The notes under the pieces were generated by a model. The model was not told the DNA's origin and did not search any database. It was given only the letters and a program-made list of their open reading frames with translations. The position numbers were made by a program, and so were the translations under genes. Shown piece after piece: positions 1 through 8,370 of a stretch of DNA of 17,181 nucleotides; position 1 is the stretch's first letter, and every line of letters starts with the position of its first letter. Source of the stretch: SG8-41 sp032123035 (GTDB taxonomy: Bacteria > Pseudomonadota > Gammaproteobacteria > Burkholderiales > SG8-41); assembly GCA_032123035.1 (NCBI GenBank), contig JAQBFV010000227.1, positions 1-17,181 on the forward strand, in the 5' to 3' direction.

Positions 1-178
1 AGGTTCAAGGTTCAAGGTTCAAGGTTCAAGGTTCAAGGTTCAAGGTTCAAGGTTCAAGGTTCAAGGTTCAAGGTTCAAGGTTCAAGCAAAGTTGGACGAC
101 TGTTGTACGCGAAGTTCCTCGCACTGAACTTGGAACATGGAACTTTGAACATTGAACTTGGAACTTGGAACTTGGAAC
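1..178. repeat. Mirror-image heptamer array, AGGTTCA type (element 1)
   Basis: Positions 1-84 are twelve identical copies of AGGTTCA, starting at the window edge, so the true number may be higher. A unique spacer of about 40 bp follows. Positions 125-178 then hold seven 7-bp units of the reverse-complement type (TGAACTT, GGAACAT, GGAACTT, TGAACAT and similar) plus five more bases. The two arms are largely complementary and could form one long hairpin. The left arm is perfectly uniform, which suggests recent expansion; the right arm has drifted. The array ends 14 bp from the stop codon of the CYTH-CHAD gene, which converges on it, so it sits where a terminator would be, but it has no T-tract. 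The same unit type recurs at 17087-17181. Confidence 0.95.
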
Positions 179-192
179 ACCGCTGGGCGGTT

Positions 193-1734
193 CTACCAGA
201 ACCGCTCAGCGGCGCGGAACGCCTTCCATGCGCCCTTCAATTCCTGCTTCAGTGTGACCGCGCGACCGCGGCTCCAGCCCAGGAGAATACGCTTGGCCTC
301 GAGCACACGCCTGCTTCGCGTCCTCCCAAAACCTTGCGTCATCAGACCGGTAACAGTCACCACATCGTTCATTGCGCCGAGTATATCTTGCAGCCGGCCG
401 AGGCGTTTCAGTGCCTCGCCGACCGCCTTGCCCTCGTAGAGGCTGGCGAAGAAATCGGTCGCATAGCGAAATTTCTTGATTGCGATGCGTAGCCGGTGAA
501 GCTCGGCTGGAGAACGCTCAGCGAGCCGGCGGCCACGCTTGCGCGCCTGCTGGTAGCGCTTCTCCAGCACCACGGCGGCGAACTCGATGACAGGTTTCCG
601 AAGCGCGTCATCCGGTGGCGCTTCCGCCGATAGGCGCCAACCCTCTGCCGCGATCCAGCCCGCGAGCCTTAGCTGCAGGCGCTGATAGCGGAGCGAGCGC
701 ACGGCGTGTCGTGCCCGTGCGTTGGCGCCGCGCCTGAGCTCGCCGCAGCGCGCGCCAAACGCCCGGAGCTCGCCGTGCGCGCCGAACTCCGTCTCGATCG
801 GAGGCAGGGTCTCGGCCACGAAGACGTCCCAGTCGCGAGCGGGCCCGAGGCGCGCGGTGAGCCATTTCAATTCCCGTGCCAGCGGCTCGATTTCCAGCTC
901 GGGGACTGGCGGCGAAAACACGTCAAAAGCCGAGCGCAACCGCCGCAACGCCACACGCATCTGGTGCAGGTATTCGGGGTCAGTCCCCTCCAGCATGCCG
1001 CGCTCGTTTGCATGCAGATGGACGAGATTAGCCCACATCACCGCCTTGAATGCGTCGTTCACAGACAGGCCCGTATCGAGCAATGCCGCTCGCGCCTTCT
1101 CCGGCGCCGGTTGTTCCCCACGATGGAGTGCATAACCCCGCGCCGCCTTCGACCGGCTCTCGAGAGCCAACGGCACGTCCTTCTGCAGCCTCAATGCGAG
1201 CTCATAGAGCTGCGCACTGTCGCCCGCCTTCAACTCCAGCTCGAGTTCCGCCATCGGCTCCACATGCGCGCCGCTGCGAATCACGCCCCGATCGATGCTG
1301 GCTTCGATGAGGGTGCCCGTATCGAGCTCCAGCAAGCGCCGGCTGCGTTTGAAATCGGTGACGAACACAGGCTTCAACTCATCCCGTATGCGAGGCAGCC
1401 GCAAGATCTCGGCAATCGCCTTATCCTCGACGCGAGAGAGATCGGGTTGGAATCCCGCGACACGCGCTTCGGACTCCGCCCGCTCGTGCAGCCCGGCACG
1501 CACGCTGCCTCCGCTTTTTACCGTTTGCACCCATGCGCCGCCTTCTTTCCTTACTCTCAGTGCGATGCCCTGCCGCAATAGATCGAACGCGGGTGTGTCG
1601 TAGTAGATGCTGTGAAGCCGCTGCGTGACGGAGCCGCCGCCTCGCAACAGGCGGTGCGTCGCGAGGCGGCGGATTGCGTCGGGAGCAACCCGAAGCTTCA
1701 GTTCGATTTCCGTTGCAGATTTATGGTACGACAT
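193..1734 (-). CDS. CYTH and CHAD domain protein (polyphosphate-associated)
   Basis: A 513-residue protein with an N-terminal CYTH domain (triphosphate tunnel fold) and a C-terminal CHAD domain. The CYTH signature ExExK is at residues 9-13 (EIELK), IYYDTP at 43-48, and acidic/basic tunnel residues such as ELELELK at 163-169. The CHAD half (about 225-510) has the two typical His/Arg-rich helices, EYLHQMRVALRRLRS at 254-268 and ELHRLRIAIKKFRY at 411-424. CYTH domains bind or hydrolyse triphosphate-type substrates, and CHAD domains are known to bind inorganic polyphosphate. The next gene upstream on the same strand is ppk1, which fits a polyphosphate role. The exact reaction is not shown by the sequence. 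I chose ATG 1734, 9 residues before the ExExK motif, with a GGGG stretch upstream. A longer reading from TTG 1791 would translate the heptamer array and is unlikely. Confidence 0.93.
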   Translation of the reverse strand: MSYHKSATEIELKLRVAPDAIRRLATHRLLRGGGSVTQRLHSIYYDTPAFDLLRQGIALRVRKEGGAWVQTVKSGGSVRAGLHERAESEARVAGFQPDLSRVEDKAIAEILRLPRIRDELKPVFVTDFKRSRRLLELDTGTLIEASIDRGVIRSGAHVEPMAELELELKAGDSAQLYELALRLQKDVPLALESRSKAARGYALHRGEQPAPEKARAALLDTGLSVNDAFKAVMWANLVHLHANERGMLEGTDPEYLHQMRVALRRLRSAFDVFSPPVPELEIEPLARELKWLTARLGPARDWDVFVAETLPPIETEFGAHGELRAFGARCGELRRGANARARHAVRSLRYQRLQLRLAGWIAAEGWRLSAEAPPDDALRKPVIEFAAVVLEKRYQQARKRGRRLAERSPAELHRLRIAIKKFRYATDFFASLYEGKAVGEALKRLGRLQDILGAMNDVVTVTGLMTQGFGRTRSRRVLEAKRILLGWSRGRAVTLKQELKGAWKAFRAAERFW

Positions 1735-1772
1735 AACGACCCCGCGGCACCGGCGGAAAGACGTTAGATCCC

Positions 1773-1881
1773 GGGCATGGGCAATGGGCAATGGGCAATG
1801 GGGAATGGGGAAGAGTAAATTCGAAACGGAAAAGCTGCCACCAAGGGGCCGTCCGTCGCTAACCCCGATTCCCTATTCCCC
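1773..1881. repeat. Mirror-image heptamer array, GGCAATG type (element 2)
   Basis: The left arm at 1773-1814 is six 7-bp units: GGGCATG, GGCAATG three times, GGGAATG and GGGAAGA. The spacer is 1815-1860. The right arm at about 1862-1881 reads as the complement of GGGGAAT-AGGGAAT-CGGGG. The element fills the gap between ppk1 and the CYTH-CHAD gene. Its right arm encodes the last residues and TAG stop of ppk1 (stop at 1873-1875). It could act as an mRNA hairpin between the two genes; there is no T-tract. Confidence 0.9.
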
Positions 1882-3963
1882 GTGTCGGAACGCCTGGGTG
1901 CGGGCGAGCTGCTCGAGCAGCGATTCCTGCGCAGCGATCGGCTTGCCGCGCCGCGGGAGCCGGAGCTCGTAGCGCCCCTCCGCATCCATCTCCCACGCCT
2001 GGCAGTTGTCCTCGAGATACGGCTTGAGGCCCTCGTTGATGACGCGCCGCTTGAGCTTGGGGTCGAGCACCGGGAAACAGGTTTCCACGCGACGGAAGAA
2101 ATTGCGGTCCATCCAGTCTGCGCTCGAGAGGTAGACGTCCTCGGCGCCGTCATTGTGAAAGTAGAACAGCCGCGAATGCTCGAGAAAACGCCCGACGATG
2201 GAGCGCACCCGGATGTTATCCGACATGCCCGGTATGCCGGGCTTCAGCGCGCACACCCCGCGCACGATCAGGTCGATCTCGACCCCGGCAGTGGAGGCTT
2301 CGTAGAGCGCACCGATCGTTTCCGCCTCGAGCAGTGCATTCATCTTGGCAATGATCCGGCCCTTCTTGCCGTTCTGCGCGTGGTGGGCCTCGTTCTTTAT
2401 CGCACGCAGGATCTGCTTGTGCAGCGTGAACGGCGACTGCCACAGGTGCTTCAACTTGCTCGCCCGCCCGAGACCGGTCAGTTGAACGAAAATGTCGTTG
2501 ACATCGGTGCCGATCTCCTCGTTGGCCGTGAACAGGCCGAAGTCCGTATAGAGCTTGGTCGTGCGCGGGTGGTAATTTCCGGTCGACAGGTGCACGTAGC
2601 GACGCAGCCGCTCGTCCTCGCGACGAACCACGAGCAGCATCTTGGCGTGGGTCTTGTGGCCGACCACGCCGTAGACCACGTGCGCGCCAACCTCCTCGAG
2701 ACGCTGCGCCCAGTTGATGTTGACCTCCTCATCAAAGCGGGCGAGCAACTCGAGCACCACTGTCACTTCCTTGCCGCTGCGCGCGGCAGTGATAAGGATG
2801 TCCATCAGCTCGGACTCCGCGCCTGTGCGGTAGACCGTCATCTTGATCGCCACGACCGCCGGATCGCGCGCCGCTTGCTCGAGGAAAGCAATGACCGGCT
2901 GGAACGATTGGAACGGGTGGTAGAGCAGGACGTCGCCCTCGCGGATCGTGCTGAAGACATCGGTCTGGCCCTCGAGCTGTGCCGGCAGCCCCGGGCGAAA
3001 CACCGGAAACTTGAGATCCGGGCGGCCAACCCAGTCCGGCACGTTCATCAGCCGCACCAGATTGACCGGGCCGTCGACGCGGTAGAGATCGTCCTCGGTC
3101 AGGTTGAACTGGGCGAGCAGGAAATCCGCGATCTGCGGAGTACAGTTCTCGGCAATCTCAAGCCGGACCTCGTCTCCGAATTGGCGGTGCGGCAGTTCCC
3201 CGCGCAACGCGGTGCGCAGGTCCTTGACCTCCTCTTCGTCCACGAACAGCTCGCTGTTGCGCGTCACGCGGAACTGGTAGCAGTCGACCATCTTCATGCC
3301 CGCGAACAGCTCGCCGACGTGCTCGTGCAGGATCGAGGACAGGAACACGAACTCGTACTCGGCGCCAGCGATCTCCCGCGGCAATCGGACCACGCGGGGA
3401 AGCACGCGTGGCGCTTGCACGATGGCGATACCGGAGTTGCGCCCGAAAGCGTCCTTGCCCTCGAGCTCAACGGCAAAATTGAGGCTCTTGTTAAGGACTC
3501 GCGGAAACGGGTGCGACGGATCGAGACCAATCGGCGTGAGAACGGGCATGACCTCGCGCCTGAAGTAGGCCTTGACCCACTCGGCCTGCGCCGGCGCGAG
3601 ATCCCCGCGCCGCAGGAACCGGATGCCCTCGCTCGCCAGCCCGGGCAGGATATCCTGGTTGAGAAGCTGGTATTGGGTCGCGACGAGCGCGTGCGCTTCC
3701 TTCGCCACCCGCGCGAACACCTGCGTGGCCGGCATGCGATCCGGGCCGATGGCGAGCGATCCGGCCTCGATTTCCGCCTTCAGCCCCGCGACCCGGATCT
3801 CAAAGAATTCGTCCAGATTGCTCGAAACGATACACAGGAACCGCAAACGCTCGAGGAGTGGTGTCGCACGATTTTCCGCTTGCGCCAGCACCCGCTGGTT
3901 GAACGCAAGCTGCCCGAGTTCACGGTTGACGTACAGCTCTGGGATATCACGTGGCTTGTTCAT
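1873..3963 (-). CDS. ppk1: Polyphosphate kinase 1
   Basis: A full-length 696-residue PPK1, the usual family size. It reversibly transfers the ATP gamma-phosphate to inorganic polyphosphate. The N-terminal domain begins with ELYVNRELGQLAFNQRVL (residues 9-26) and SSNLDEFFEIRVAGL (47-61). The catalytic histidine that becomes phosphorylated is read as H439 in the GHKTHAKM motif (435-442). The following block VHLSTGNYHPRTTKLYTDFG (457-476) and the second conserved His region HNDGAEDVYLSSADWMDRN (603-621, H603) are intact. ATG 3963 starts directly before the conserved N-terminus; no good Shine-Dalgarno sequence is visible. The last codons and the stop lie inside repeat element 2, so the C-terminal Gly-Glu is repeat-encoded. 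The downstream CYTH-CHAD gene is a probable functional partner. Confidence 0.98.
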   Translation of the reverse strand: MNKPRDIPELYVNRELGQLAFNQRVLAQAENRATPLLERLRFLCIVSSNLDEFFEIRVAGLKAEIEAGSLAIGPDRMPATQVFARVAKEAHALVATQYQLLNQDILPGLASEGIRFLRRGDLAPAQAEWVKAYFRREVMPVLTPIGLDPSHPFPRVLNKSLNFAVELEGKDAFGRNSGIAIVQAPRVLPRVVRLPREIAGAEYEFVFLSSILHEHVGELFAGMKMVDCYQFRVTRNSELFVDEEEVKDLRTALRGELPHRQFGDEVRLEIAENCTPQIADFLLAQFNLTEDDLYRVDGPVNLVRLMNVPDWVGRPDLKFPVFRPGLPAQLEGQTDVFSTIREGDVLLYHPFQSFQPVIAFLEQAARDPAVVAIKMTVYRTGAESELMDILITAARSGKEVTVVLELLARFDEEVNINWAQRLEEVGAHVVYGVVGHKTHAKMLLVVRREDERLRRYVHLSTGNYHPRTTKLYTDFGLFTANEEIGTDVNDIFVQLTGLGRASKLKHLWQSPFTLHKQILRAIKNEAHHAQNGKKGRIIAKMNALLEAETIGALYEASTAGVEIDLIVRGVCALKPGIPGMSDNIRVRSIVGRFLEHSRLFYFHNDGAEDVYLSSADWMDRNFFRRVETCFPVLDPKLKRRVINEGLKPYLEDNCQAWEMDAEGRYELRLPRRGKPIAAQESLLEQLARTQAFRHGE

Positions 3964-4068
3964 TGCATGACCGTGGCGCAGCGCTTCCGCGCCGCCGGTG
4001 GCGTGGACCTCAGCCCGTGGCTTCGTCGCTCGCGTTGTACGTGATTGCGGCTGGCTACGACTGGGGTA

Positions 4069-4097
4069 TTACGGTTGCAGCAAAGAAATGTTACGGT
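4069..4097 (-). promoter_or_regulatory. Direct repeat upstream of ppk1, possible regulator site
   Basis: On the minus strand the heptamer ACCGTAA occurs twice, exactly 22 bp apart (4091-4097 and 4069-4075), about 105-130 bp upstream of the ppk1 start. The spacing equals two 11-bp steps, as in Pho-box architecture, but agreement with the PhoB consensus is only partial. It could equally belong to the 3' end region of the cyclic-di-GMP gene, whose stop codon is at 4108. The rest of the 144-bp gap 3964-4107 shows no heptamer array and no convincing promoter. Confidence 0.2.
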
Positions 4098-4107
4098 GCC
4101 GGCCGGA

Positions 4108-6963
4108 CTAAGTAAACCGCAGTGCCATGTTGGTGTTTTTTAAGCGAGAAGTGCCGAGCAGCAAGGGGTGGTCCGAGCGGGGCCGCTCGAGGTAAAAACC
4201 CTGCACGCAATCGACCTCGAAGCTTTTCAGCATACCCAGTGTTTCCTCGTCTTCCACGCACTCGGCGATCGTCGTCTTGTGCAGACCGCGCGCCACGGTG
4301 ACCATGGCCCGGACGAACAACTGGTTGTCGGCGTCGTTCGGCAGGTTCCGGATGAACAGTCCGTCGATTTTGACGGAATCGACCTGCAGGTGCTTCAGGT
4401 AGGCGAACGAGGAGAATCCGGTGCCGAAATCGTCCAGACTCACGCCGCAGCCGGTCTGGTGCAGCGCCTCGATGAAACGCTGCGCATCGTGCAAATCGGA
4501 GACCGCCGAGGTTTCGGTCAGCTCGACCACAAGGCGCCGCGGGGCCACGCCATAGCGCTTCAACTGCTCGGCGATGTATTGCGGCAGCATCGGCTCGTCG
4601 AACGAGCGCCCGGAGATGTTGACCGCCAGCGCGGGGATCGACTTCACGTCCGCCAGCATCTGAATCGACTCGCGCAGCACCCAGCGGTCGATGTCGAGGA
4701 TCTTGCCCGATCTCTCCGCCATCGGGATGAACTGCCCTGGCATGATGTGGACCGAGCGCTCGTCCTTGTCGCACATGCGCACCAGCACCTCGAAATGCGA
4801 GAGCGCGCGGTCGGCGGTCGAGTAGACGCCCTGAAACTGGAGATCCATGAGGTCATTCTCCAGGGCGTGGACAATGCGGTCATTCCACGACAGCCGAGTG
4901 GCCATCCGCTGCGTGGTGTCGAGGTCGCTGCGGTAAATCCTCCAGGCGTTCTTGCCTGCTTCCTTCGCCTGGTACATCGCGGTATCAGCGCGCGCAATCA
5001 GGTCCTCGGCATTGTCGGCGTGGTCAGGAAAAAGGGCGATGCCGAGCGAGGTCGTGAGGTGCAGGCTTTGGCCTTCGAACTCAAAACGCACGTGCGCGAT
5101 CGACTGCGTGATGCGATCGGCCAGTACGTGCAGCATCTCGTCGGAAATGTCCGGCACCAGGATCGCGAACTCGTCGCCGCCCAACCGCGCAAGAATTTCG
5201 TTGCGGCGTACCTGGCCCGCCACCTCCCCCGCAACCCGGATCAGCATCGCGTCGCCAGCGCGGTGACCGAACGTGTCGTTGATGTACTTGAACTCGTCGA
5301 GGTCGAAGAACAGCAGCACGACGCGTGAGCCGTGACGCTCCGCCTCCGCGGTCATGCGCCCAAGCTCCTCGTTGAAGCGATGACGATTGTAGAGACCGGT
5401 CAGCGCGTCGCGCTCGGCGAGATAGACCAGCTGGTCGGCGGTCTGGCGCGCGCGCGTGATGTCCTCGAACAGCCAGAGATGGCCGACCGGGCGCCCATAG
5501 ACGTCCTCGACCGAGTGCACCTGCTGCGTGATGAGGCGGCCGTCGGCCATCTGGATCTCGAGCGTGCCGAGGATCTCGCCCGCGCGGGGCAGACACAGAA
5601 TCCGTTTCGCCTGCTCCTCCGGCCGCGCCAGCACGCAGGCCGAACTGGCGAGAACTTCCTCGGGGTTGCGGCCGATCAAGCGCGTTCCCGGTGCGACCAT
5701 CCAGATGCGCGTGAATGCGGGATTGCTGTACACGACCTTGTCGTCATGTGACACAAAGAGAATGCCCGCGTCCATCGCCCCGAGCAGCGCCGAGAGCCGG
5801 GCGTGCTCGTCCCGCACGCGAGTGAGGTAATCCTGCTGTACCGCCTGCGAGTCGCGCAGCTCGACCACCGTGCTCTCCAGCCGTTGCTCGGCTTCCTTGC
5901 GCTGGGTGATATCGCGAATGCTGATCCGGATGCCAAGGTAGCCGCCTCGGCCGTCGTAGATCGGGCGCCAGTCGGCCGCTGCCCAGAACTCCGAGCCGTC
6001 CTTGCGGCGGGCGCGAAACTCATAGTCGGCCCCGCTATTGCCGCGCAGCGCCCGGCGGATCTGCCGCACCGTGCGCCCGACGTCGGGCCCGCTGATGAAA
6101 GGGGCGGGGAAATTCTGGATTCCAAGACATTCCTCCGGCGTGTGGCCGAACATGTCGAGCACGCGCGGATTGATCCAGATGAGCTTGCCTTCCGGGCTGA
6201 TCCATAATTCGCAGTCGTAGCTGTAGTCCGCGATCGCGGTGAATTTGGCTTCACTCTCCGCCAGTGCCTTGATCCGTCCCTGCAGCACGTTCGCCATCGT
6301 ATTAAAGGCTTGGGTGAGACGCCCGACCTCATCGCCGCTCTCGACCGGCAACCGCAAATTGAGATCTCCCGCCGCGAGGCCTTCGCTCGCGCGCGTAAGC
6401 CGGGTGAGGCTCCGCGTAAGCCAGAATGCAATGGCGATCATAGAAATGAGCGAGACGAGCAGCGCCACAACTCCGATCAACACAGTGTCGCGGATGAGTT
6501 CCGCCTGCGCCGCCTGCATGAACGCCGTCGAGGTCCCGAAACGCAGGCGCCCGAAGCTCTTGCCCCCTGCCGCGACCTCCGTTTCGGCGTCGAACCACCC
6601 TTTTTCGATCACCCGCGGATCGGTAATGGAGCCGTCAAGCCGCGGCAGCTCGTCCCCTCCGTACCAGCCGCTGGAGGCGATGACTTTTCCGCTCTGGTCA
6701 TAGAGCAGGAGATAGGTGATGCCGTCGTCCCGGCGCACGCCCTCGAAGACCGCCTGGATACCCGCCCCATCGCCACGCTGCAACGGACCGGTCAGCGCCG
6801 CCGAGAGCAGCTGTTTCTGCTCCTCTAGATGCAGCCGCGCGCGCTTCGCGAGCTGCTCGTTCATGAGCTGCGTGCTGTGGCCGATAATGAGGGCGAGCAT
6901 CACGATCTGCACCAGCGCGCTCGCAAGCAGCAGGCGCGCGCGCAACGACAGCGAGAACGGCAC
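4108..6963 (-). CDS. Membrane PAS-PAS-GGDEF-EAL cyclic-di-GMP enzyme
   Basis: About 951 residues from GTG 6963. Order: membrane helix (about 8-28), periplasmic sensor region (about 30-155), second helix (about 158-182), HAMP (about 180-235), PAS/PAC 1 (238-360, ending IRDITQRKEAEQ), PAS 2 (385-505), GGDEF (510-675), EAL (690-940). GGDEF is intact at 595-599 (RLGGDEFAIL), so diguanylate cyclase activity is expected. The inhibitory RxxD site reads R586-R-N-E589, with Glu for Asp. The EAL signature is EVL at 725-727, a common variant. NISGRSF, ELTET, LDDFGTGFSS (843-852), VKIDG, AECVE (900-904) and QGF are present, so phosphodiesterase activity is plausible. GTG 6963 starts 5 bp after the argA stop, implying translational coupling; CTG 6972, overlapping that stop, is an alternative. 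Longer reading frames would translate argA out of frame. Signal and net activity are unknown. Confidence 0.93.
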   Translation of the reverse strand: MPFSLSLRARLLLASALVQIVMLALIIGHSTQLMNEQLAKRARLHLEEQKQLLSAALTGPLQRGDGAGIQAVFEGVRRDDGITYLLLYDQSGKVIASSGWYGGDELPRLDGSITDPRVIEKGWFDAETEVAAGGKSFGRLRFGTSTAFMQAAQAELIRDTVLIGVVALLVSLISMIAIAFWLTRSLTRLTRASEGLAAGDLNLRLPVESGDEVGRLTQAFNTMANVLQGRIKALAESEAKFTAIADYSYDCELWISPEGKLIWINPRVLDMFGHTPEECLGIQNFPAPFISGPDVGRTVRQIRRALRGNSGADYEFRARRKDGSEFWAAADWRPIYDGRGGYLGIRISIRDITQRKEAEQRLESTVVELRDSQAVQQDYLTRVRDEHARLSALLGAMDAGILFVSHDDKVVYSNPAFTRIWMVAPGTRLIGRNPEEVLASSACVLARPEEQAKRILCLPRAGEILGTLEIQMADGRLITQQVHSVEDVYGRPVGHLWLFEDITRARQTADQLVYLAERDALTGLYNRHRFNEELGRMTAEAERHGSRVVLLFFDLDEFKYINDTFGHRAGDAMLIRVAGEVAGQVRRNEILARLGGDEFAILVPDISDEMLHVLADRITQSIAHVRFEFEGQSLHLTTSLGIALFPDHADNAEDLIARADTAMYQAKEAGKNAWRIYRSDLDTTQRMATRLSWNDRIVHALENDLMDLQFQGVYSTADRALSHFEVLVRMCDKDERSVHIMPGQFIPMAERSGKILDIDRWVLRESIQMLADVKSIPALAVNISGRSFDEPMLPQYIAEQLKRYGVAPRRLVVELTETSAVSDLHDAQRFIEALHQTGCGVSLDDFGTGFSSFAYLKHLQVDSVKIDGLFIRNLPNDADNQLFVRAMVTVARGLHKTTIAECVEDEETLGMLKSFEVDCVQGFYLERPRSDHPLLLGTSRLKNTNMALRFT

Positions 6964-6968
6964 CGGCT

Positions 6969-8321
6969 TCAGCGCGCGCCCCGCAGCCGTTTCACGAGTA
7001 CCACCGAGCGGCGCTGGTAGTTGTAAAGCTCGCGCTTGCGGCGCGGCAGCGCGGTCGGACCGGCTTCGGCAAAACCGCGCTCGACGAACCAGTGCTCGGC
7101 GCGCGTGGTCAGCACGAACAGGCGCTTCAGCTTCTGGCGGCGCGCGCGCCGCTCGACCTCCATGAGCAGCCGTTCGCCGGCGCCCTGGTTGCGGAAGTCG
7201 TCGCGGACCGCCAGGCACGCGAGTTCACCGGCGGTCTCGTCGGCGAACGGATAGAGGGCAGCGCAGGCGACGACGATGCCGTCGTGCTCGAGCACGACAA
7301 AACGTCCGACCTCGCGCTCGAGCAAATCGCGGTTGCGCTTGACCAGCGTTCCATCGGCCTCCAGCGGTTCGATCAGCTGCAGAATGCCGCCGATGTCCTC
7401 GAGCTTCGCCAGGCGCAGCGTCTCGATCGGATCCGGCGTGAGCATGGTGCCCACGCCTTTATGCGTGAAAAGCTCGAGCAGCAGGCCGTCATCAACGTGC
7501 CCCGAGATGAGGTGGGCGCGGCGGACACCGGACCGGGTTGCCCGCACCGCCCACGGCAAATAGAACCGGACATCGGTATCGGCTTGGCCGCCCTTGGCAA
7601 GCAGCGCCTCGGCCTGCTGCACGGTGAGTTCGCGCAACAACTCGCCGCGTCGGCCCGTGACGCCGTTCGTATCCATGAGAAAGATCAGCTTCTCCGCCTT
7701 CAGCGCAATCGCAGTCGAGGCAGCCACGTCCTCGAGCGCGAGATTGAACACCTCGCCGGTCGGGGAATAGCCGAGCGGAGAGAGCAGCGTGAGATCGCTG
7801 TCGTCGAGGCGCCTCTGGATAGCGAGGGCGTCCACCTTGCGCACTTCCCCCGTATGCATGAAGTCCACGCCGTCCCTGACGCCGAGCGGTTTGGCGGTGA
7901 TGAAATTGCCGCTCGCGACCCGGATATCTGCACCCGCCATGGGCGAGTTGGGAAGACCCATGGACAGCAATGCTTCGATCTCGACGCGCAGGCGGCCGCT
8001 GGCTTCCTTCGCGCACGCGAGCGCGGCGTCATCAGTGACGCGCAGACCCGAATGGAAGCGGCTGCGTCGACGGTGCTCCTTCAACTTTTCCTCGATCTGC
8101 GGGCGCGCGCCATGCACGAGGACAAGCCGCACGCCGAGTGCGGCAAGCAGGTTCAAATCATGCGTCAGATCGAGAAAACGCCCGTCCGCCACAACATCGC
8201 CGCCAAAAGCAATGACGAAGGTCCTGCCGCGAAACGCGTGGATATAGGGCGCGACCGATTGGAACCAGTCGATGAAACGATCCTGGCTCGTAAGCCGCTG
8301 CCGCCGCGGCACCGGCGGCAA
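6969..8321 (-). CDS. argA: Amino-acid N-acetyltransferase (N-acetylglutamate synthase)
   Basis: ArgA acetylates glutamate from acetyl-CoA in the first step of arginine synthesis. From TTG 8321 it is 450 residues: an amino-acid-kinase-like domain (about 34-290, with FVIAFGGDVV at 35-44 and LVLVHGARPQIEEKL at 66-80), which in this family binds the arginine inhibitor, and a GNAT domain (about 300-445). The acetyl-CoA loop is RNQGAG at 377-382, within CLAVRDDFRNQGAGERLL (369-386). There is no in-frame ATG before the conserved core. Candidate starts are TTG 8321, GTG 8312, or an ATT at 8372 that has the best ribosome-binding site (AGGAG at 8380-8384) and would add 17 residues beginning SSSSKKPTAADPGKTE. 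The gene overlaps or abuts the following GGDEF-EAL gene and lies downstream of rsmE across element 3. Confidence 0.95.
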   Translation of the reverse strand: MPPVPRRQRLTSQDRFIDWFQSVAPYIHAFRGRTFVIAFGGDVVADGRFLDLTHDLNLLAALGVRLVLVHGARPQIEEKLKEHRRRSRFHSGLRVTDDAALACAKEASGRLRVEIEALLSMGLPNSPMAGADIRVASGNFITAKPLGVRDGVDFMHTGEVRKVDALAIQRRLDDSDLTLLSPLGYSPTGEVFNLALEDVAASTAIALKAEKLIFLMDTNGVTGRRGELLRELTVQQAEALLAKGGQADTDVRFYLPWAVRATRSGVRRAHLISGHVDDGLLLELFTHKGVGTMLTPDPIETLRLAKLEDIGGILQLIEPLEADGTLVKRNRDLLEREVGRFVVLEHDGIVVACAALYPFADETAGELACLAVRDDFRNQGAGERLLMEVERRARRQKLKRLFVLTTRAEHWFVERGFAEAGPTALPRRKRELYNYQRRSVVLVKRLRGAR

Positions 8322-8370
8322 CTCGGTCTTGCCGGGGTCGGCCGCCGTGGGCTTTTTTGACGAACTGGAA

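Noticed and set aside
1..178. CRISPR array
   Set aside because: Units are 7-8 bp and directly abutting, with no unique spacers between repeats, and no cas genes are present.
1735..1791. N-terminal extension of the CYTH-CHAD protein to a TTG at 1791
   Set aside because: The added segment starts inside a heptamer array, and the family N-terminus fits ATG 1734.
1882..4044. A 720-codon open frame on the plus strand, opposite ppk1
   Set aside because: It lies antisense to an unmistakable, full-length PPK1. GC-rich codon bias commonly leaves the opposite strand open, and the product resembles no family.
6964..7218. N-terminal extension of the GGDEF-EAL protein to 1036 residues
   Set aside because: The extra residues are Arg/Ala/Pro-rich and lie out of frame within the conserved GNAT domain of argA.
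7092..8360. A 422-codon plus-strand open frame opposite argA
   Set aside because: It is antisense to a clear ArgA. The translation is His/Arg/Gln-rich, typical of a shadow frame.
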